This document shows positions 6,481-15,414 of a DNA stretch of 64,000 nucleotides, one piece after another (position 1 is the stretch's first letter; each line of letters opens with the position of its first letter). The position numbers were made by a program, and so were the translations under genes. The stretch is from contig NZ_JBDWXV010000022.1 of assembly GCF_039982735.1 (NCBI RefSeq), positions 35,679 through 99,678 of the forward strand, read 5' to 3'. The stretch comes from Saccharospirillum sp039982735 (GTDB taxonomy: Bacteria; Pseudomonadota; Gammaproteobacteria; Pseudomonadales; Natronospirillaceae). The notes under the pieces were generated by a model. The model saw nothing but the letters and a program-made list of their open reading frames with translations, did no database searches and was not told where the DNA came from.

Positions 6481-9158
6481 GGGTGTTGTCCCTGGTCGAT
6501 GGTCTCGGTCAGTTGTTTCTGCAATTCAGCCACGCGGTGGGAGTCGTGCAGTGGTTCATTCTGGTTGTCGACCACAAAGAAAACGTCTTCCACCCGTTCG
6601 CCCAGCGTTGAGATGCGGGCGCTTTGCATGCGCAGATCAAGGCGTTTGAAGGCCCGGCCTATGTCGGCCAGCAGACCGGGGCGGTCCGAGGTGATCACCT
6701 CGACCACGGTGCGGTGGTTGGCCGGGTCGTTGCTGACGGTAATGATGGGCGCAATGCTGAAATGTTTAAGGCGGCGCGACAGTCGCCGGTTCGGCGTTGC
6801 GGTGTCCTCCGGGTCCTGAATGGCGAGCAGCAGGCGGTGCTGTACATCGCGCAGGCGAGCCGGGTTGTTGCCGATGCTGTGGCCCTCTTCATCGAGCACG
6901 ATAAAGGTATCGAGACTGAAATCCGAGGCGGAGGACGTCATGATGCGGGCGTCCTGAATGTCCAGTTCACAGCTGTCGAGGCAGGCGGCGATGTCGGCAA
7001 ACAGGTGAGGCCGGTCTGGTGCATAGATGAATATCTGGGTGGCGCCGGCGAAGCTGTGTTCGTCGGTTTCGCGAATCAGCACCAGCGGCACATTAAGACC
7101 ATGGTTAGCGATGGCGCGCGTGTGCCAGGCGATGTTCTCCGGGCTTTCGCGCAGAAAATAGTCATCCCCCGGGTTGTCCCAGAGCTGCAGGATCTCGGCC
7201 TCGGTAAAGCCATCGTCGCGCAGCATGGTCATGGCGGCCGACTGAACATCGCGAATGCGTTCTTCCTTGTCTATGGGGTTTTCCAGCCCGCGTCGCAGGG
7301 CGGCCAAGGCTTCATGGTAGAGTTTTTTCAACAGGGAAGCGCGCCAGCTGTTCCAGAGGTTGGGGTTGGTGGCGTAGATGTCGGCAACGGTTAATACGTA
7401 CAGGTAGTTGAGCCGGTGGATGTCGCCGACCTGCTGGGTGAAGTGGTTAATCACTTCGGGGTCGGAAATGTCGAGCCGCTGGGCGGTGATAGACATCAGC
7501 AGGTGGTTGCGCACCAGCCAGACTACCAGGTCGCTCTCCCAAGCCGTCATGCGGTGGCGCAGCGCGAAACGGCGGACTTCTTCGGCGCCTTCGACTGAAT
7601 GATCGGTGCCGCGGCCCTTGCCAATGTCGTGATAAAGCGCGGCGATGTAGGCCAGTTCCACTTTGGGTAGCTGGTGAATCACCTTGGTGGCGATGGGGAA
7701 TTCAACGGTGTTGTTGGCGTGGCGAAAACGGCGCAGGTTGCGAATGGTCAGCAGGGTATGGGCGTCGACGGTGAAGACATGGAAAAGGTCGTACTGCATC
7801 TGCCCGACTATCAGCCCGAACTCGGGCAAATAACGCCCCAGTATGCCGTACTGGTTCATCCGCATAAGGTTGGTGGAGACCCCGGCCGGGCTGCGCAGCA
7901 GCTCCATGAAGAAGGTGATGTTGCGCAGATCCTGGCGGAACTTGCCGTTGATGCGATGCCGGTTGGCGAAGATCTGACGAATGGTTGAGGCGCGAATGCC
8001 CTTGGTATCCGGGCGCTGTGCACAGAGCACAAAGATTTCCAGCAAAGCTGATGGCGTGCGGATGAACACCGTGTCGTTCAGCGTCTCTATATAGCCGTTA
8101 CGGACCTGAAACCGGGAGTTGATTGGAATCAGCTGGTCGTCTTCGTTCTGGTGCAGAATGGCTTCGTCGAACAGTTGCAGCAACATGATGTTCAGGGCAC
8201 GCAGCTTGAATACCTGGCGGAAATAATCCTGCATCAGGTGTTCGACCGCCAACTGGCCTTCGCGATCCTGGTAGCCGAACTGCTCGGCGACTTTTTCCTG
8301 CAGATCAAACAACAGGCGGTCTTCTTCGCGCCCGCTGAAATGGTGCAGGGCATAGCGGATGCGCCAGAGGTAGTCCTGTCCGTCGATCAGGGCCTGGTAT
8401 TCGGCATCGGTCAGAAAGCCACGCTCGACCAGTTCGGCCAGATCGGTATCGCCGAAATGCCGTTTTGCTACCCAGGCGATGGTCTGAATGTCGCGGAGCC
8501 CGCCCGGGCCGGCTTTGACATTTGGCTCCAGGTTATATTCGGTCTCGTTGTATTTCTGGTGGCGGTGGGTCTGTTCGTTCAGCTTGGCTTTGTAGAAGTC
8601 GTCACTGGGCCAGATGTGGGCCTGGCTGATCAGCCCGGAAACGCGTTGGCGCAGCGTCGGATTGCCGCTCAGGGTGCGGCTTTCCATCAGATTTGTGGTG
8701 ATGGTGACGTCGCCCCGGGCTTCTTCCTGGCAGGCCTCCAGCGTACGGACACTGTGACCAATATCGAGTTTCAGATCCCACATCAGGGTCAGAAACGCCT
8801 GTATTGAGTCAACATTGGCGTCGATGTCGGCTTCGGTATCGAACAGCAAGAGCAGGTCAATGTCGGATTTGGGCAGCAACTCTCCGCGCCCGTAACCACC
8901 GACAGCAATCAGGGCGATGCTCTGTTCGTTAAGCCAGTCGAAATGGTGCCAGGCGGCTGTCAGAATCTGATCCATGGCCCAGGTGCGACCGAACACCAGA
9001 GTACGTATGGGCTCGCCTTGCAGGAAGCGGCGATCCAGCGTCTGATAGAGGTGATCCAGGGCCTGGCGCAACGCCTGCATCGGCGGGGCTTGGGTCGTTA
9101 CCTGCGTCAGGCTGTCCGCATCAATCAGGTCAGCATCGGCATAATCATTCAGATTCAT
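6477..9158 (-). CDS. glnD: Bifunctional uridylyltransferase/uridylyl-removing enzyme GlnD
   Basis: Nitrogen sensor that uridylylates PII proteins when glutamine is low and removes UMP when it is high, thereby controlling glutamine synthetase and NtrC. The 893-residue product has all expected parts: a nucleotidyltransferase domain with GGYGRGELLPKSDIDLLLL (87-105, metal-binding D99 and D101), an HD hydrolase domain with YHDIGKGRGTDHS (H510, D511), and two C-terminal ACT domains (about 705-790 and 815-890) that bind glutamine. It lies 76 bp downstream of map and overlaps dapC by 4 bp. Nothing appears truncated. Confidence 0.97.
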   Translation of the reverse strand: MNLNDYADADLIDADSLTQVTTQAPPMQALRQALDHLYQTLDRRFLQGEPIRTLVFGRTWAMDQILTAAWHHFDWLNEQSIALIAVGGYGRGELLPKSDIDLLLLFDTEADIDANVDSIQAFLTLMWDLKLDIGHSVRTLEACQEEARGDVTITTNLMESRTLSGNPTLRQRVSGLISQAHIWPSDDFYKAKLNEQTHRHQKYNETEYNLEPNVKAGPGGLRDIQTIAWVAKRHFGDTDLAELVERGFLTDAEYQALIDGQDYLWRIRYALHHFSGREEDRLLFDLQEKVAEQFGYQDREGQLAVEHLMQDYFRQVFKLRALNIMLLQLFDEAILHQNEDDQLIPINSRFQVRNGYIETLNDTVFIRTPSALLEIFVLCAQRPDTKGIRASTIRQIFANRHRINGKFRQDLRNITFFMELLRSPAGVSTNLMRMNQYGILGRYLPEFGLIVGQMQYDLFHVFTVDAHTLLTIRNLRRFRHANNTVEFPIATKVIHQLPKVELAYIAALYHDIGKGRGTDHSVEGAEEVRRFALRHRMTAWESDLVVWLVRNHLLMSITAQRLDISDPEVINHFTQQVGDIHRLNYLYVLTVADIYATNPNLWNSWRASLLKKLYHEALAALRRGLENPIDKEERIRDVQSAAMTMLRDDGFTEAEILQLWDNPGDDYFLRESPENIAWHTRAIANHGLNVPLVLIRETDEHSFAGATQIFIYAPDRPHLFADIAACLDSCELDIQDARIMTSSASDFSLDTFIVLDEEGHSIGNNPARLRDVQHRLLLAIQDPEDTATPNRRLSRRLKHFSIAPIITVSNDPANHRTVVEVITSDRPGLLADIGRAFKRLDLRMQSARISTLGERVEDVFFVVDNQNEPLHDSHRVAELQKQLTETIDQGQHP

Positions 9159-9234
9159 GCACTCATCCTAAAGAGACGACATCACGGTGCGTTAACAAAA
9201 GGGTCCGCTTGAGGGTTCTGGGTACTGTTCCGGT

Positions 9235-10011
9235 TTAAAAGGACTCTTCCTGGCGGCGGGTCAGTACTTCAACGCCAGTGGCGGTTACCAGCAGGGTGTG
9301 CTCCCACTGGGCCGAGGCTTTGCGGTCTCGGGTCACCACAGTCCACTGGTCACCGAGCAGTTTCGATTGCGGTTTGCCAGCATTGACCATGGGTTCAATT
9401 GTAAAGGTCATGCCTTCCTTTAATTCCATGCCAGTGCCGGGGCGTCCGTAGTGCAGCACCTGTGGTTCTTCGTGAAAGACAGCGCCAATACCATGACCGC
9501 AGTACTCACGAACAATCGAGTAATAGTTGGCTTCCGCATGTTGCTGAATCACATGGCCGATGTCGCCCAGGCGAGTGCCGGGTCGCACCAGTTCGATGCC
9601 TTTGTACAGGCATTCCTGGGTGATGCGGACCAAACGCTCCAGGTGTGGTTGCGGCTCACCGACGAAGTACATCTTGCTGGTGTCGCCATGGTAGCCGTCT
9701 TTAATGACGGTCACGTCGATATTGACGATGTCGCCTTTTTTCAGAATCTTGTCATCGCTGGGTATGCCGTGACAGATAACGTGATTGACTGAGGTGCAGA
9801 TCGACTTGGGAAAGGGCGGGTTGCCGTAGTTGAGTGGCGCCGGAATGCCCCCCTGAACCTCGACAATGTGATTATGGCAGATGCGGTCCAGTTCCCCGGT
9901 GCTGACACCCGGCTGAACATACTCGCCAATCATTTCCAGTACTTCAGCGGCGAGCCGGCCCGCCACGCGCATTTTTTCGATTTCTTCGGCGGTCTTGATG
10001 GTTACAGACAT
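9235..10011 (-). CDS. map: Methionine aminopeptidase, type I
   Basis: Removes the N-terminal methionine from nascent proteins. The 258-residue product has the five metal ligands of the pita-bread fold, D99, D110, H173, E206 and E237, plus the substrate-gating H81 (in VICHGIPSDD). No SH3-like extension is present, so it is type Ia. The start at 10011 (MSVTIKTAEEIEKMRVAGRLAAEV) matches E. coli Map; the frame is open further upstream without similarity. It is divergent from rpsB, the classical arrangement in gammaproteobacteria, and probably heads the minus-strand set that continues into glnD. Confidence 0.97.
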   Translation of the reverse strand: MSVTIKTAEEIEKMRVAGRLAAEVLEMIGEYVQPGVSTGELDRICHNHIVEVQGGIPAPLNYGNPPFPKSICTSVNHVICHGIPSDDKILKKGDIVNIDVTVIKDGYHGDTSKMYFVGEPQPHLERLVRITQECLYKGIELVRPGTRLGDIGHVIQQHAEANYYSIVREYCGHGIGAVFHEEPQVLHYGRPGTGMELKEGMTFTIEPMVNAGKPQSKLLGDQWTVVTRDRKASAQWEHTLLVTATGVEVLTRRQEESF

Positions 10012-10159
10012 GAGTTTCCCAGGCGAACATGAATAATGGCGCATCATTCTAAAGCTTTTGGCTGCGACTTGCAGCACCGCTGCTGCAAACCCGCCCGGGG
10101 CTTGCCCTGAGAGGTGCTTTTGACGGGGCTGGGGTGCCCCGGGATGGTGTCAAAAAACT

Positions 10160-10187
10160 TTGAATCAGCCTTCGTTTATGGTATAAA
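10160..10187 (+). promoter_or_regulatory. rpsB-tsf promoter
   Basis: TTGAAT (10160-10165), a 16-nt spacer and TATAAA (10182-10187), followed by the GC-rich discriminator GCGCGCCG, which is typical of stringently controlled translation-gene promoters. Confidence 0.75.
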
Positions 10188-10299
10188 GCGCGCCGCTTTG
10201 GACGGACTGTTCAAAGGAATGCCGCCTGAATCGACAAAGATCCGGGCGGTGTCTATTAACTCTCACATGCACCGGCACATGATTTCGGGTGCCTTTGGT

Positions 10300-10363
10300 C
10301 AGGTTTGGTCAGGGGTTGAATCATGGGGTGTGTGGAGGCTTAACCCGAACCAGTGAGGATATT
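10300..10363 (+). promoter_or_regulatory. rpsB mRNA leader, likely S2 autoregulatory element
   Basis: The end of the roughly 170-nt leader contains GGGGTTGAATCATGGGG followed by TGTGTGGAGGCTTAACCC, with GGGTT/AACCC ends able to pair. It closely resembles the conserved rpsB 5'-UTR structure of gammaproteobacteria through which ribosomal protein S2 represses its own operon. The match is from memory. Confidence 0.55.
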
Positions 10364-11110
10364 ATGGCTACTGTTTCTATGCGTGACCTGCTCAAAGCAG
10401 GTGTTCACTTTGGTCACCAGACCCGTTACTGGAACCCGAAGATGGGTAAATACATCTTTGGTGCCCGTAACAAGATTCACATCATTAACCTTGAACATAC
10501 CGTTCCGGCCCTGAACAAGGCGCTGGTGCAGATCGGTGAGTTGGCAGCGGCCAAGAACAAAGTGTTGTTCGTTGGTACCAAGCGTTCTGCCAGCAACATC
10601 ATTCGTGAAGAAGCAACCCGTGCTGGCATGCCGTATGTGGCGCACCGCTGGTTGGGTGGCATGCTGACCAACTACAAGACCATCCGCCAGTCGATCAAGC
10701 GTCTGCGTGATCTGGATGCCGAAAGCAAAGACGGCACCTTCGACAAGCTGACCAAGAAAGAGCGCCTCATGCGTGAGCGCGAAATCGAGAAGCTGGAGCG
10801 GACCATCGGTGGTATCAAGGACATGGGCGGCCTGCCCGATGCCCTGTTCGTGATCGACGTAGACCACGAGCGTATTGCCATCCTGGAAGCCAACAAGCTG
10901 GGCATTCCGGTAATCGGCGTTGTGGACAGTAACTCCAACCCCGACGGTGTGGACATTGTAATCCCGGGTAACGATGACGCCATTCGCGCCATTGAAATCT
11001 ACGCCAGCTCAGTCGCTAACGCTGTTCTGGAAGCCAAGGCGGCCAACGCCACCCAGGCTGACGAATTTGTTGAAGTCGCTGACGCGGTTGTAGACACCCC
11101 GGCCGAGTAA
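10364..11110 (+). CDS. rpsB: 30S ribosomal protein S2
   Basis: Component of the small ribosomal subunit that binds between head and body together with S1. The 248-residue product starts MATVSMRDLLKAGVHFGHQTRYWNPKMGKYIFG, the universal S2 N-terminus, and contains the HRWLGGMLTNYKTIRQS block and the PDALFVIDVDHERIAILEA segment. The start at 10364 has a GTGAGG Shine-Dalgarno. It heads rpsB-tsf, with an intervening hairpin at 11134-11157 that would reduce read-through. Expression is probably feedback-controlled through the leader. Confidence 0.98.
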   Translation: MATVSMRDLLKAGVHFGHQTRYWNPKMGKYIFGARNKIHIINLEHTVPALNKALVQIGELAAAKNKVLFVGTKRSASNIIREEATRAGMPYVAHRWLGGMLTNYKTIRQSIKRLRDLDAESKDGTFDKLTKKERLMREREIEKLERTIGGIKDMGGLPDALFVIDVDHERIAILEANKLGIPVIGVVDSNSNPDGVDIVIPGNDDAIRAIEIYASSVANAVLEAKAANATQADEFVEVADAVVDTPAE

Positions 11111-11133
11111 TCGGCGCACGGCTCAGGCAAGTG

Positions 11134-11157
11134 AAAAAGGGGCCTCGGCCCCTTTTT
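11134..11157 (+). terminator. Intrinsic terminator/attenuator between rpsB and tsf
   Basis: AAAAAGGGGCC / GGCCCCTTTTT stem with a two-base TC loop and a T-run; it probably lets only part of the rpsB transcripts continue into tsf. Confidence 0.85.
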
Positions 11158-11279
11158 GCTATACAGACGCCCGCTTGCGATGCACCTGTCACTGGCCGTG
11201 AAACGAATTGTAGGGACTGTCGGATGCCGCAGGCGCCCGGCGAGTGAACCGAATCCATTTAATGAGTGAGGAATACACT

Positions 11280-12146
11280 ATGGCTAACATCACAGCAGCC
11301 CTGGTAAAAGAACTGCGTGAGCGTACCGGTCTTGGCATGATGGAGTGCAAAAAGGCTCTGGTTGAATCGAATGGCGATATCGAAGCAGCCATCGACACCA
11401 TGCGCAAGGAATCCGGTCTTAAGGCGGCCAAGAAAGCTGGCCGAACGGCTGCCGAAGGCATCATCGTTACTCGTCAGTCCGCTGACAACAGCCGCGCCAT
11501 GCTGCTGGAAGTAAACAGTGAAACGGACTTTGTTGCCCGTGACGACAACTTCCTCGAGTTTGCCAATACCGTAGCCGATAAAGCCTTTGCTGATCAGCAA
11601 AGCGATGTTGCCGCCCTGATGGCCGGTGAACTGGAGTCTGCACGTGAAGCCCTGGTGCAGAAAATCGGTGAGAACATCTCTGTGCGCCGTGTCGTGCTGC
11701 TCGGTGGCGAAGGCAAAACAGTGGCAACCTATGTTCACGGTGGCCGCATTGGCGTAGCTGTTGAAATGAACGGTGGCAATGAAGAGCTGGGTCGTGATGT
11801 TGCCATGCACATTGCTGCGATCAATCCGCAGTTCGTATCGGCCGACCAGGTACCTCAGGAAGTGCTGGACCGCGAGAAAGAAGTGGTTTCCGCCCAGGCC
11901 GAGAACTCCGGCAAGCCAGCCGAAATCATCGAGAAGATGGTTCAGGGCCGCCTGAAAAAGTTTGTTGCTGAAATTTCTTTGCTGGAACAGCCTTTTGTTA
12001 AGGATCCGGACACCAAGGTCGGAACCCTGGCGAAGAACGCGGATGCCGAAATTCTCAGCTTCCTGCGTCTGGAAGTGGGCGAGGGCATTGAGCGCGAAGA
12101 AGTCGACTTCGCTGCTGAAGTCGCTGCTGCTGCCAAAGGCAACTGA
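11280..12146 (+). CDS. tsf: Elongation factor Ts
   Basis: Guanine-nucleotide exchange factor that recycles EF-Tu. The 288-residue product begins MANITAALVKELRERTGLGMMECKKALVE, the UBA-like N-terminal domain, and includes the EF-Tu-contacting SETDFVARDDNF motif at about residues 78-90. The start at 11280 is preceded by GTGAGG; the upstream in-frame ATG at 11244 has no family similarity. Second gene after rpsB, with its own strong terminator at 12161-12189. Confidence 0.98.
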   Translation: MANITAALVKELRERTGLGMMECKKALVESNGDIEAAIDTMRKESGLKAAKKAGRTAAEGIIVTRQSADNSRAMLLEVNSETDFVARDDNFLEFANTVADKAFADQQSDVAALMAGELESAREALVQKIGENISVRRVVLLGGEGKTVATYVHGGRIGVAVEMNGGNEELGRDVAMHIAAINPQFVSADQVPQEVLDREKEVVSAQAENSGKPAEIIEKMVQGRLKKFVAEISLLEQPFVKDPDTKVGTLAKNADAEILSFLRLEVGEGIEREEVDFAAEVAAAAKGN

Positions 12147-12160
12147 TCGAAAGTTTGAAC

Positions 12161-12189
12161 AAAGGGCAGTCTGACTGCCCTTTTTTTTG
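12161..12189 (+). terminator. tsf terminator
   Basis: Stem AAAGGGCAGT / ACTGCCCTTT with a short loop followed by a run of eight T's. Confidence 0.92.
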
Positions 12190-12353
12190 TCTGCACGGCG
12201 AGCCAGCGCCGACAGCGCGTAGCCCCAGGGTTTCCACGTCGAGCCTGTTTACGCGAATCCCGCTTGCACCGGCGACGTTCGCGTCGCACAGTAGCGGCGC
12301 GGAGTTAACGTCCCCCGGTAGCCGATACCAGCGACCCAGTTTAGGAGATGACC

Positions 12354-13094
12354 ATGCCCACGAAAGACCCCCACCCGCGCCATAAGCGCATTCTACTCAA
12401 ACTCAGTGGCGAAGCGCTTTCCGGCGAACAGGGCTTCGGGATTGACCCCAAAGTGCTGGACCGCATGGCATTGGAGATCGGTCAGCTGGTGGGGATAGGG
12501 GTGCAGGTCGGGCTGGTGATCGGCGGCGGCAATCTGTTTCGCGGCAAGGCCCTGAATGAAGCCGGGCTGGACCGGGTAACCGGCGACCATATGGGCATGC
12601 TGGCTACGGTAATGAACGCGCTGGCCATGCGGGATGCGCTGGAGCGCTCCAATATTCGCAGCCGGGTGATGTCGGCCATTCCCATGTCAGGGATTGTAGA
12701 GCACTACGACCGGCGCAGCGCCATTCGTTATCTGACCCAGGGGGATGTCGTTATTTTTGCCGCTGGCACGGGCAACCCCTTCTTCACCACCGATTCGGCG
12801 GCCTGTCTGCGCGGTATCGAAATCGAAGCAGATCTGGTACTCAAGGCAACGAATGTCGACGGCGTGTATAATGATGATCCCCGAACCAATCCGGATGCGG
12901 TAAAATATGACCGTCTGACGTATGACGAGGCACTGGAGAAACAGCTGGGTGTGATGGATTTGACCGCTGTTTGTCTGGTGCGGGACCATAAAATGCCGGT
13001 CCGGGTCTTTAATATGAACAAACCGGGAGCGTTGATATCGCTGATGGTAGGCGGTAATGAAGGAACGCTGATGGTAGAGGATATAACTGCATGA
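12354..13094 (+). CDS. pyrH: Uridylate kinase (UMP kinase)
   Basis: Phosphorylates UMP to UDP in pyrimidine synthesis; the bacterial enzyme is hexameric, activated by GTP and inhibited by UTP. The 246-residue product shows the amino-acid-kinase fold with ILLKLSGEALSGEQGFGIDP at the N-terminus, the glycine-rich VIGGGNLFRG loop and FAAGTGNPFFTTDSAA. I chose ATG 12354 because TAGGAG ends at 12347 with 6-nt spacing; the ATG at 12348 abuts the Shine-Dalgarno. It is coupled to frr by an ATGA overlap (13091-13094). The 160 bp upstream contain a GCGACGTTCGCGTCGC palindrome of unknown role. Confidence 0.97.
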   Translation: MPTKDPHPRHKRILLKLSGEALSGEQGFGIDPKVLDRMALEIGQLVGIGVQVGLVIGGGNLFRGKALNEAGLDRVTGDHMGMLATVMNALAMRDALERSNIRSRVMSAIPMSGIVEHYDRRSAIRYLTQGDVVIFAAGTGNPFFTTDSAACLRGIEIEADLVLKATNVDGVYNDDPRTNPDAVKYDRLTYDEALEKQLGVMDLTAVCLVRDHKMPVRVFNMNKPGALISLMVGGNEGTLMVEDITA

Positions 13095-13648
13095 TCGAAG
13101 ACATAAAGAAAGAGGTTGAAGCGCACAACCGCCGGGCGATTGGCGCGCTGGACGACGGCTTCAACAAAATTCGCACCGGCCGGGCCAACCCTGCCATTCT
13201 CGACAGCGTCATGGTCAACTACTACGGTACGCCCACCCAACTGAAGCAGGTGGCGAACATCAACGTTGAAGATGGTCGTACCCTGGCGATTGTGCCCTGG
13301 GAGAAAAATCTGGTGCCGGAAATCGAACGTGGCATCATGAAGGCCGACCTGGGGCTGAACCCGGCGACGTCCGGCGATAAGATTCGTGTGGTCATGCCCG
13401 CGCTGACAGAAGAGTCACGCAAGGACATGATCAAGGTAGCCCGCTCTGAAGCCGAGAAAGCACGCGTGTCGATCCGCAGCGGTCGCCGCGATGCCAACGC
13501 CACCATCAAGGAATTGGTTAAAGAGAAAGAGCTGTCCGAAGATGAAGGCCGCGGCGCCGAAGATGACATCCAGAAGCTGACGGATGCCGCGACCGCTCAG
13601 GTCGAGGCGCATCTGGCCAGCAAGGAAAAGGAACTGATGACGGTTTAA
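13091..13648 (+). CDS. frr: Ribosome recycling factor
   Basis: Splits post-termination ribosomes together with EF-G. Full-length at 185 residues, with the three-helix-bundle landmarks NKIRTGRANPAILDSVMVNYYGTPTQLKQVANI (here only in outline) and the C-terminal helix ending in ASKEKELMTV. It overlaps the pyrH stop by 4 bp, the usual pyrH-frr coupling. A terminator hairpin follows at 13672-13706. Confidence 0.97.
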   Translation: MIEDIKKEVEAHNRRAIGALDDGFNKIRTGRANPAILDSVMVNYYGTPTQLKQVANINVEDGRTLAIVPWEKNLVPEIERGIMKADLGLNPATSGDKIRVVMPALTEESRKDMIKVARSEAEKARVSIRSGRRDANATIKELVKEKELSEDEGRGAEDDIQKLTDAATAQVEAHLASKEKELMTV

Positions 13649-13671
13649 AACCGTTACGGGACCTTGACTCA

Positions 13672-13706
13672 GGCAGCATGGGAACCCCATGTTGCCTTTG
13701 TTTTTT
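13672..13706 (+). terminator. frr terminator
   Basis: Stem GGCAGCATGGG / CCCATGTTGCC (one G-T pair), loop AAC, then TTTGTTTTTT. Confidence 0.85.
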
Positions 13707-13829
13707 GTAGGGACGGCGTAGCACAAACAAAAAAGAGTGCCGTCGCCGCTGAAATGAACAGCCAGGCTCAGGGTGGTTGCTCGCGAATCGACATTCGCAG
13801 ACGCTGCCCTGATTCAGTAAAGGACAATT

Positions 13830-14585
13830 ATGACCACAGCACACTCAGCAGGAGACAGTTCTGTTCCTCGCCATGTGGCCATTATCATGGATGGAAACAA
13901 TCGCTGGGCAAAAAAGCGATTGCTGGGCGGTATTTCAGGGCATAAAGCCGGAGCCAAGGCGGTGAGAACCGTTGTTGAGCACAGTGCCAGAGCGGGTGTT
14001 GAAGTGTTGACCCTGTACGCCTTTAGCTCTGAGAACTGGCGCCGCCCCCGAGACGAGGTAAACGCCCTGATGGAGCTGTTCCTGATGGCGTTGAACCGTG
14101 AAGTAAAGAAACTGCACGAGAATAATTTGAAATTACGCATCATTGGCGACAAGACCGGCTTCAGCGCGGCCATTCAAGCGGCCATTGCCCGCTCGGAGGC
14201 ACTGACCGTCAACAATACCGGCATGACGCTGGTGATTGCCGCCAACTACGGCGGGCACTGGGACATTACCCAGGCCGCCAGAAGTCTGGCCCGCGATGTG
14301 GCCTGTGGCAGGCTGACGCCAGATGACGTGACCGAAGCGGCCATGCAGGCCCGGGTCGCCCTGGGTGATTTGCCACCTCCCGATCTGTGCATTCGCACGG
14401 CGGGTGAGCAGCGCATCTCGAACTTCCTGCTTTGGCAGTTCGCCTATACCGAATTCTATTTCACCGATGAGTTCTGGCCGGACTTCAATAAAGAATCGTT
14501 GCAGCGAGCCTTCGCCAGTTTTGCCGGCCGGGTGCGCCGTTTTGGCCGAACTGACGAGCAACTGGAACAAAGAGTGACTTCCTGA
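13830..14585 (+). CDS. uppS: Undecaprenyl diphosphate synthase (cis-prenyltransferase)
   Basis: Condenses eight isopentenyl diphosphates onto farnesyl diphosphate to make the C55 lipid carrier for peptidoglycan and LPS. The 251-residue product has the signature HVAIIMDGNNRWAKKR with catalytic D21, the FSSENWRRP block and, near the C-terminus, RTAGEQRISNFLLWQFAYTE, where E. coli has RTGGEHR; the arginines that bind diphosphate are kept. Start ATG 13830 with AGGA upstream. It opens the run uppS-cdsA-dxr-rseP with gaps of 2 bp or overlaps. Confidence 0.96.
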   Translation: MTTAHSAGDSSVPRHVAIIMDGNNRWAKKRLLGGISGHKAGAKAVRTVVEHSARAGVEVLTLYAFSSENWRRPRDEVNALMELFLMALNREVKKLHENNLKLRIIGDKTGFSAAIQAAIARSEALTVNNTGMTLVIAANYGGHWDITQAARSLARDVACGRLTPDDVTEAAMQARVALGDLPPPDLCIRTAGEQRISNFLLWQFAYTEFYFTDEFWPDFNKESLQRAFASFAGRVRRFGRTDEQLEQRVTS

Positions 14586-14587
14586 TT

Positions 14588-15412
14588 ATGCTGATCACAC
14601 GCGTGTTGACTGCGCTGGTACTGGCCCCGCTGATGCTGGCCTGCATTTACTGGCTGCCGGAGACCGGATTTGCCGCCTTCATTGGCGCCATTGTTGTTTT
14701 GGGGGCCTGGGAATGGGCCAATCTGGCCGGTTTTCAGCGGGTGACCACCCGTCTGGGCATGGCGGCATTGACGGCGGCAGCGCTCGGCTTGCTGTGGTGG
14801 CTGCAGACCCGAACCGCCCTGACCTGGCTGCAGCTGACTTTATGGTCTCTGCTGTGGTGGCTGTTTGCACTGGTCATGGTGGTGCGCTACCCGGCCAGCC
14901 AGAACTGGATTCAGCACCGCTGGGTACGCCTGTTGATGGCGCTGCCGGTGTTGCTGCCGCTCTGGCTTGGGTTGAATGTGCTGAAAGGTCAGCCGAACGC
15001 CAATCTGGTGCTGACCTGGCTGATGCTGCTGGTCTGGGGCGCAGACATCGGTGCTTTTTTTGCCGGCAAGGCATTCGGCAATCGCAAGCTGGCGCCCTCG
15101 GTAAGTCCGGGTAAAACCTGGGCCGGTGTCTACGGCGGCATGGCCACCTCGGTTGTACTGTCTGCCGCAATGGCGCTTATTTTTCTGCCCAGCCTGACAC
15201 CGGTGCAATGGCTGCTCTTGCTGGTCATCAGCGCGCTGGTGGTGGCAATATCCGTTTTGGGTGATCTGTTCGAAAGCCTGCTCAAGCGCTACCGGGGCAT
15301 TAAAGACAGCTCTGGCCTGTTGCCGGGGCATGGTGGAATTCTGGACCGGATCGACAGTCTTTGTGCTGCCACACCGATGTTTTGCGTGCTCTTGCTGGCG
15401 GTGATCCTCTAG
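14588..15412 (+). CDS. cdsA: Phosphatidate cytidylyltransferase (CDP-diglyceride synthase)
   Basis: Integral inner-membrane enzyme that makes CDP-diacylglycerol from phosphatidate and CTP. The 274-residue protein is strongly hydrophobic with about eight predicted helices, and ends with the CDS signature VLGDLFESLLKRYRGIKDSS, then LLPGHGGILDRIDSL (about 215-255), which holds the metal-binding aspartates. It starts 2 bp after uppS and stops 2 bp before dxr. Confidence 0.96.
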   Translation: MLITRVLTALVLAPLMLACIYWLPETGFAAFIGAIVVLGAWEWANLAGFQRVTTRLGMAALTAAALGLLWWLQTRTALTWLQLTLWSLLWWLFALVMVVRYPASQNWIQHRWVRLLMALPVLLPLWLGLNVLKGQPNANLVLTWLMLLVWGADIGAFFAGKAFGNRKLAPSVSPGKTWAGVYGGMATSVVLSAAMALIFLPSLTPVQWLLLLVISALVVAISVLGDLFESLLKRYRGIKDSSGLLPGHGGILDRIDSLCAATPMFCVLLLAVIL

Positions 15413-15414
15413 CC

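Larger units (their letters stand above)
10012..10363. other. map/rpsB divergent intergenic region
   Basis: This 352-bp region contains no gene. The left part should carry the map promoter on the minus strand, the middle carries the rpsB promoter (10160-10187), and the right part is the long untranslated rpsB leader. Confidence 0.7.

Noticed and set aside
8151..8807. 218-codon frame opposite glnD
   Set aside because: Antisense shadow of the intact GlnD coding sequence with no Shine-Dalgarno or recognisable motif.
9755..9775. GGGTATGCC resembling the repeat core
   Set aside because: It lies inside the conserved coding sequence of map with no paired arm nearby, so it is coincidence.
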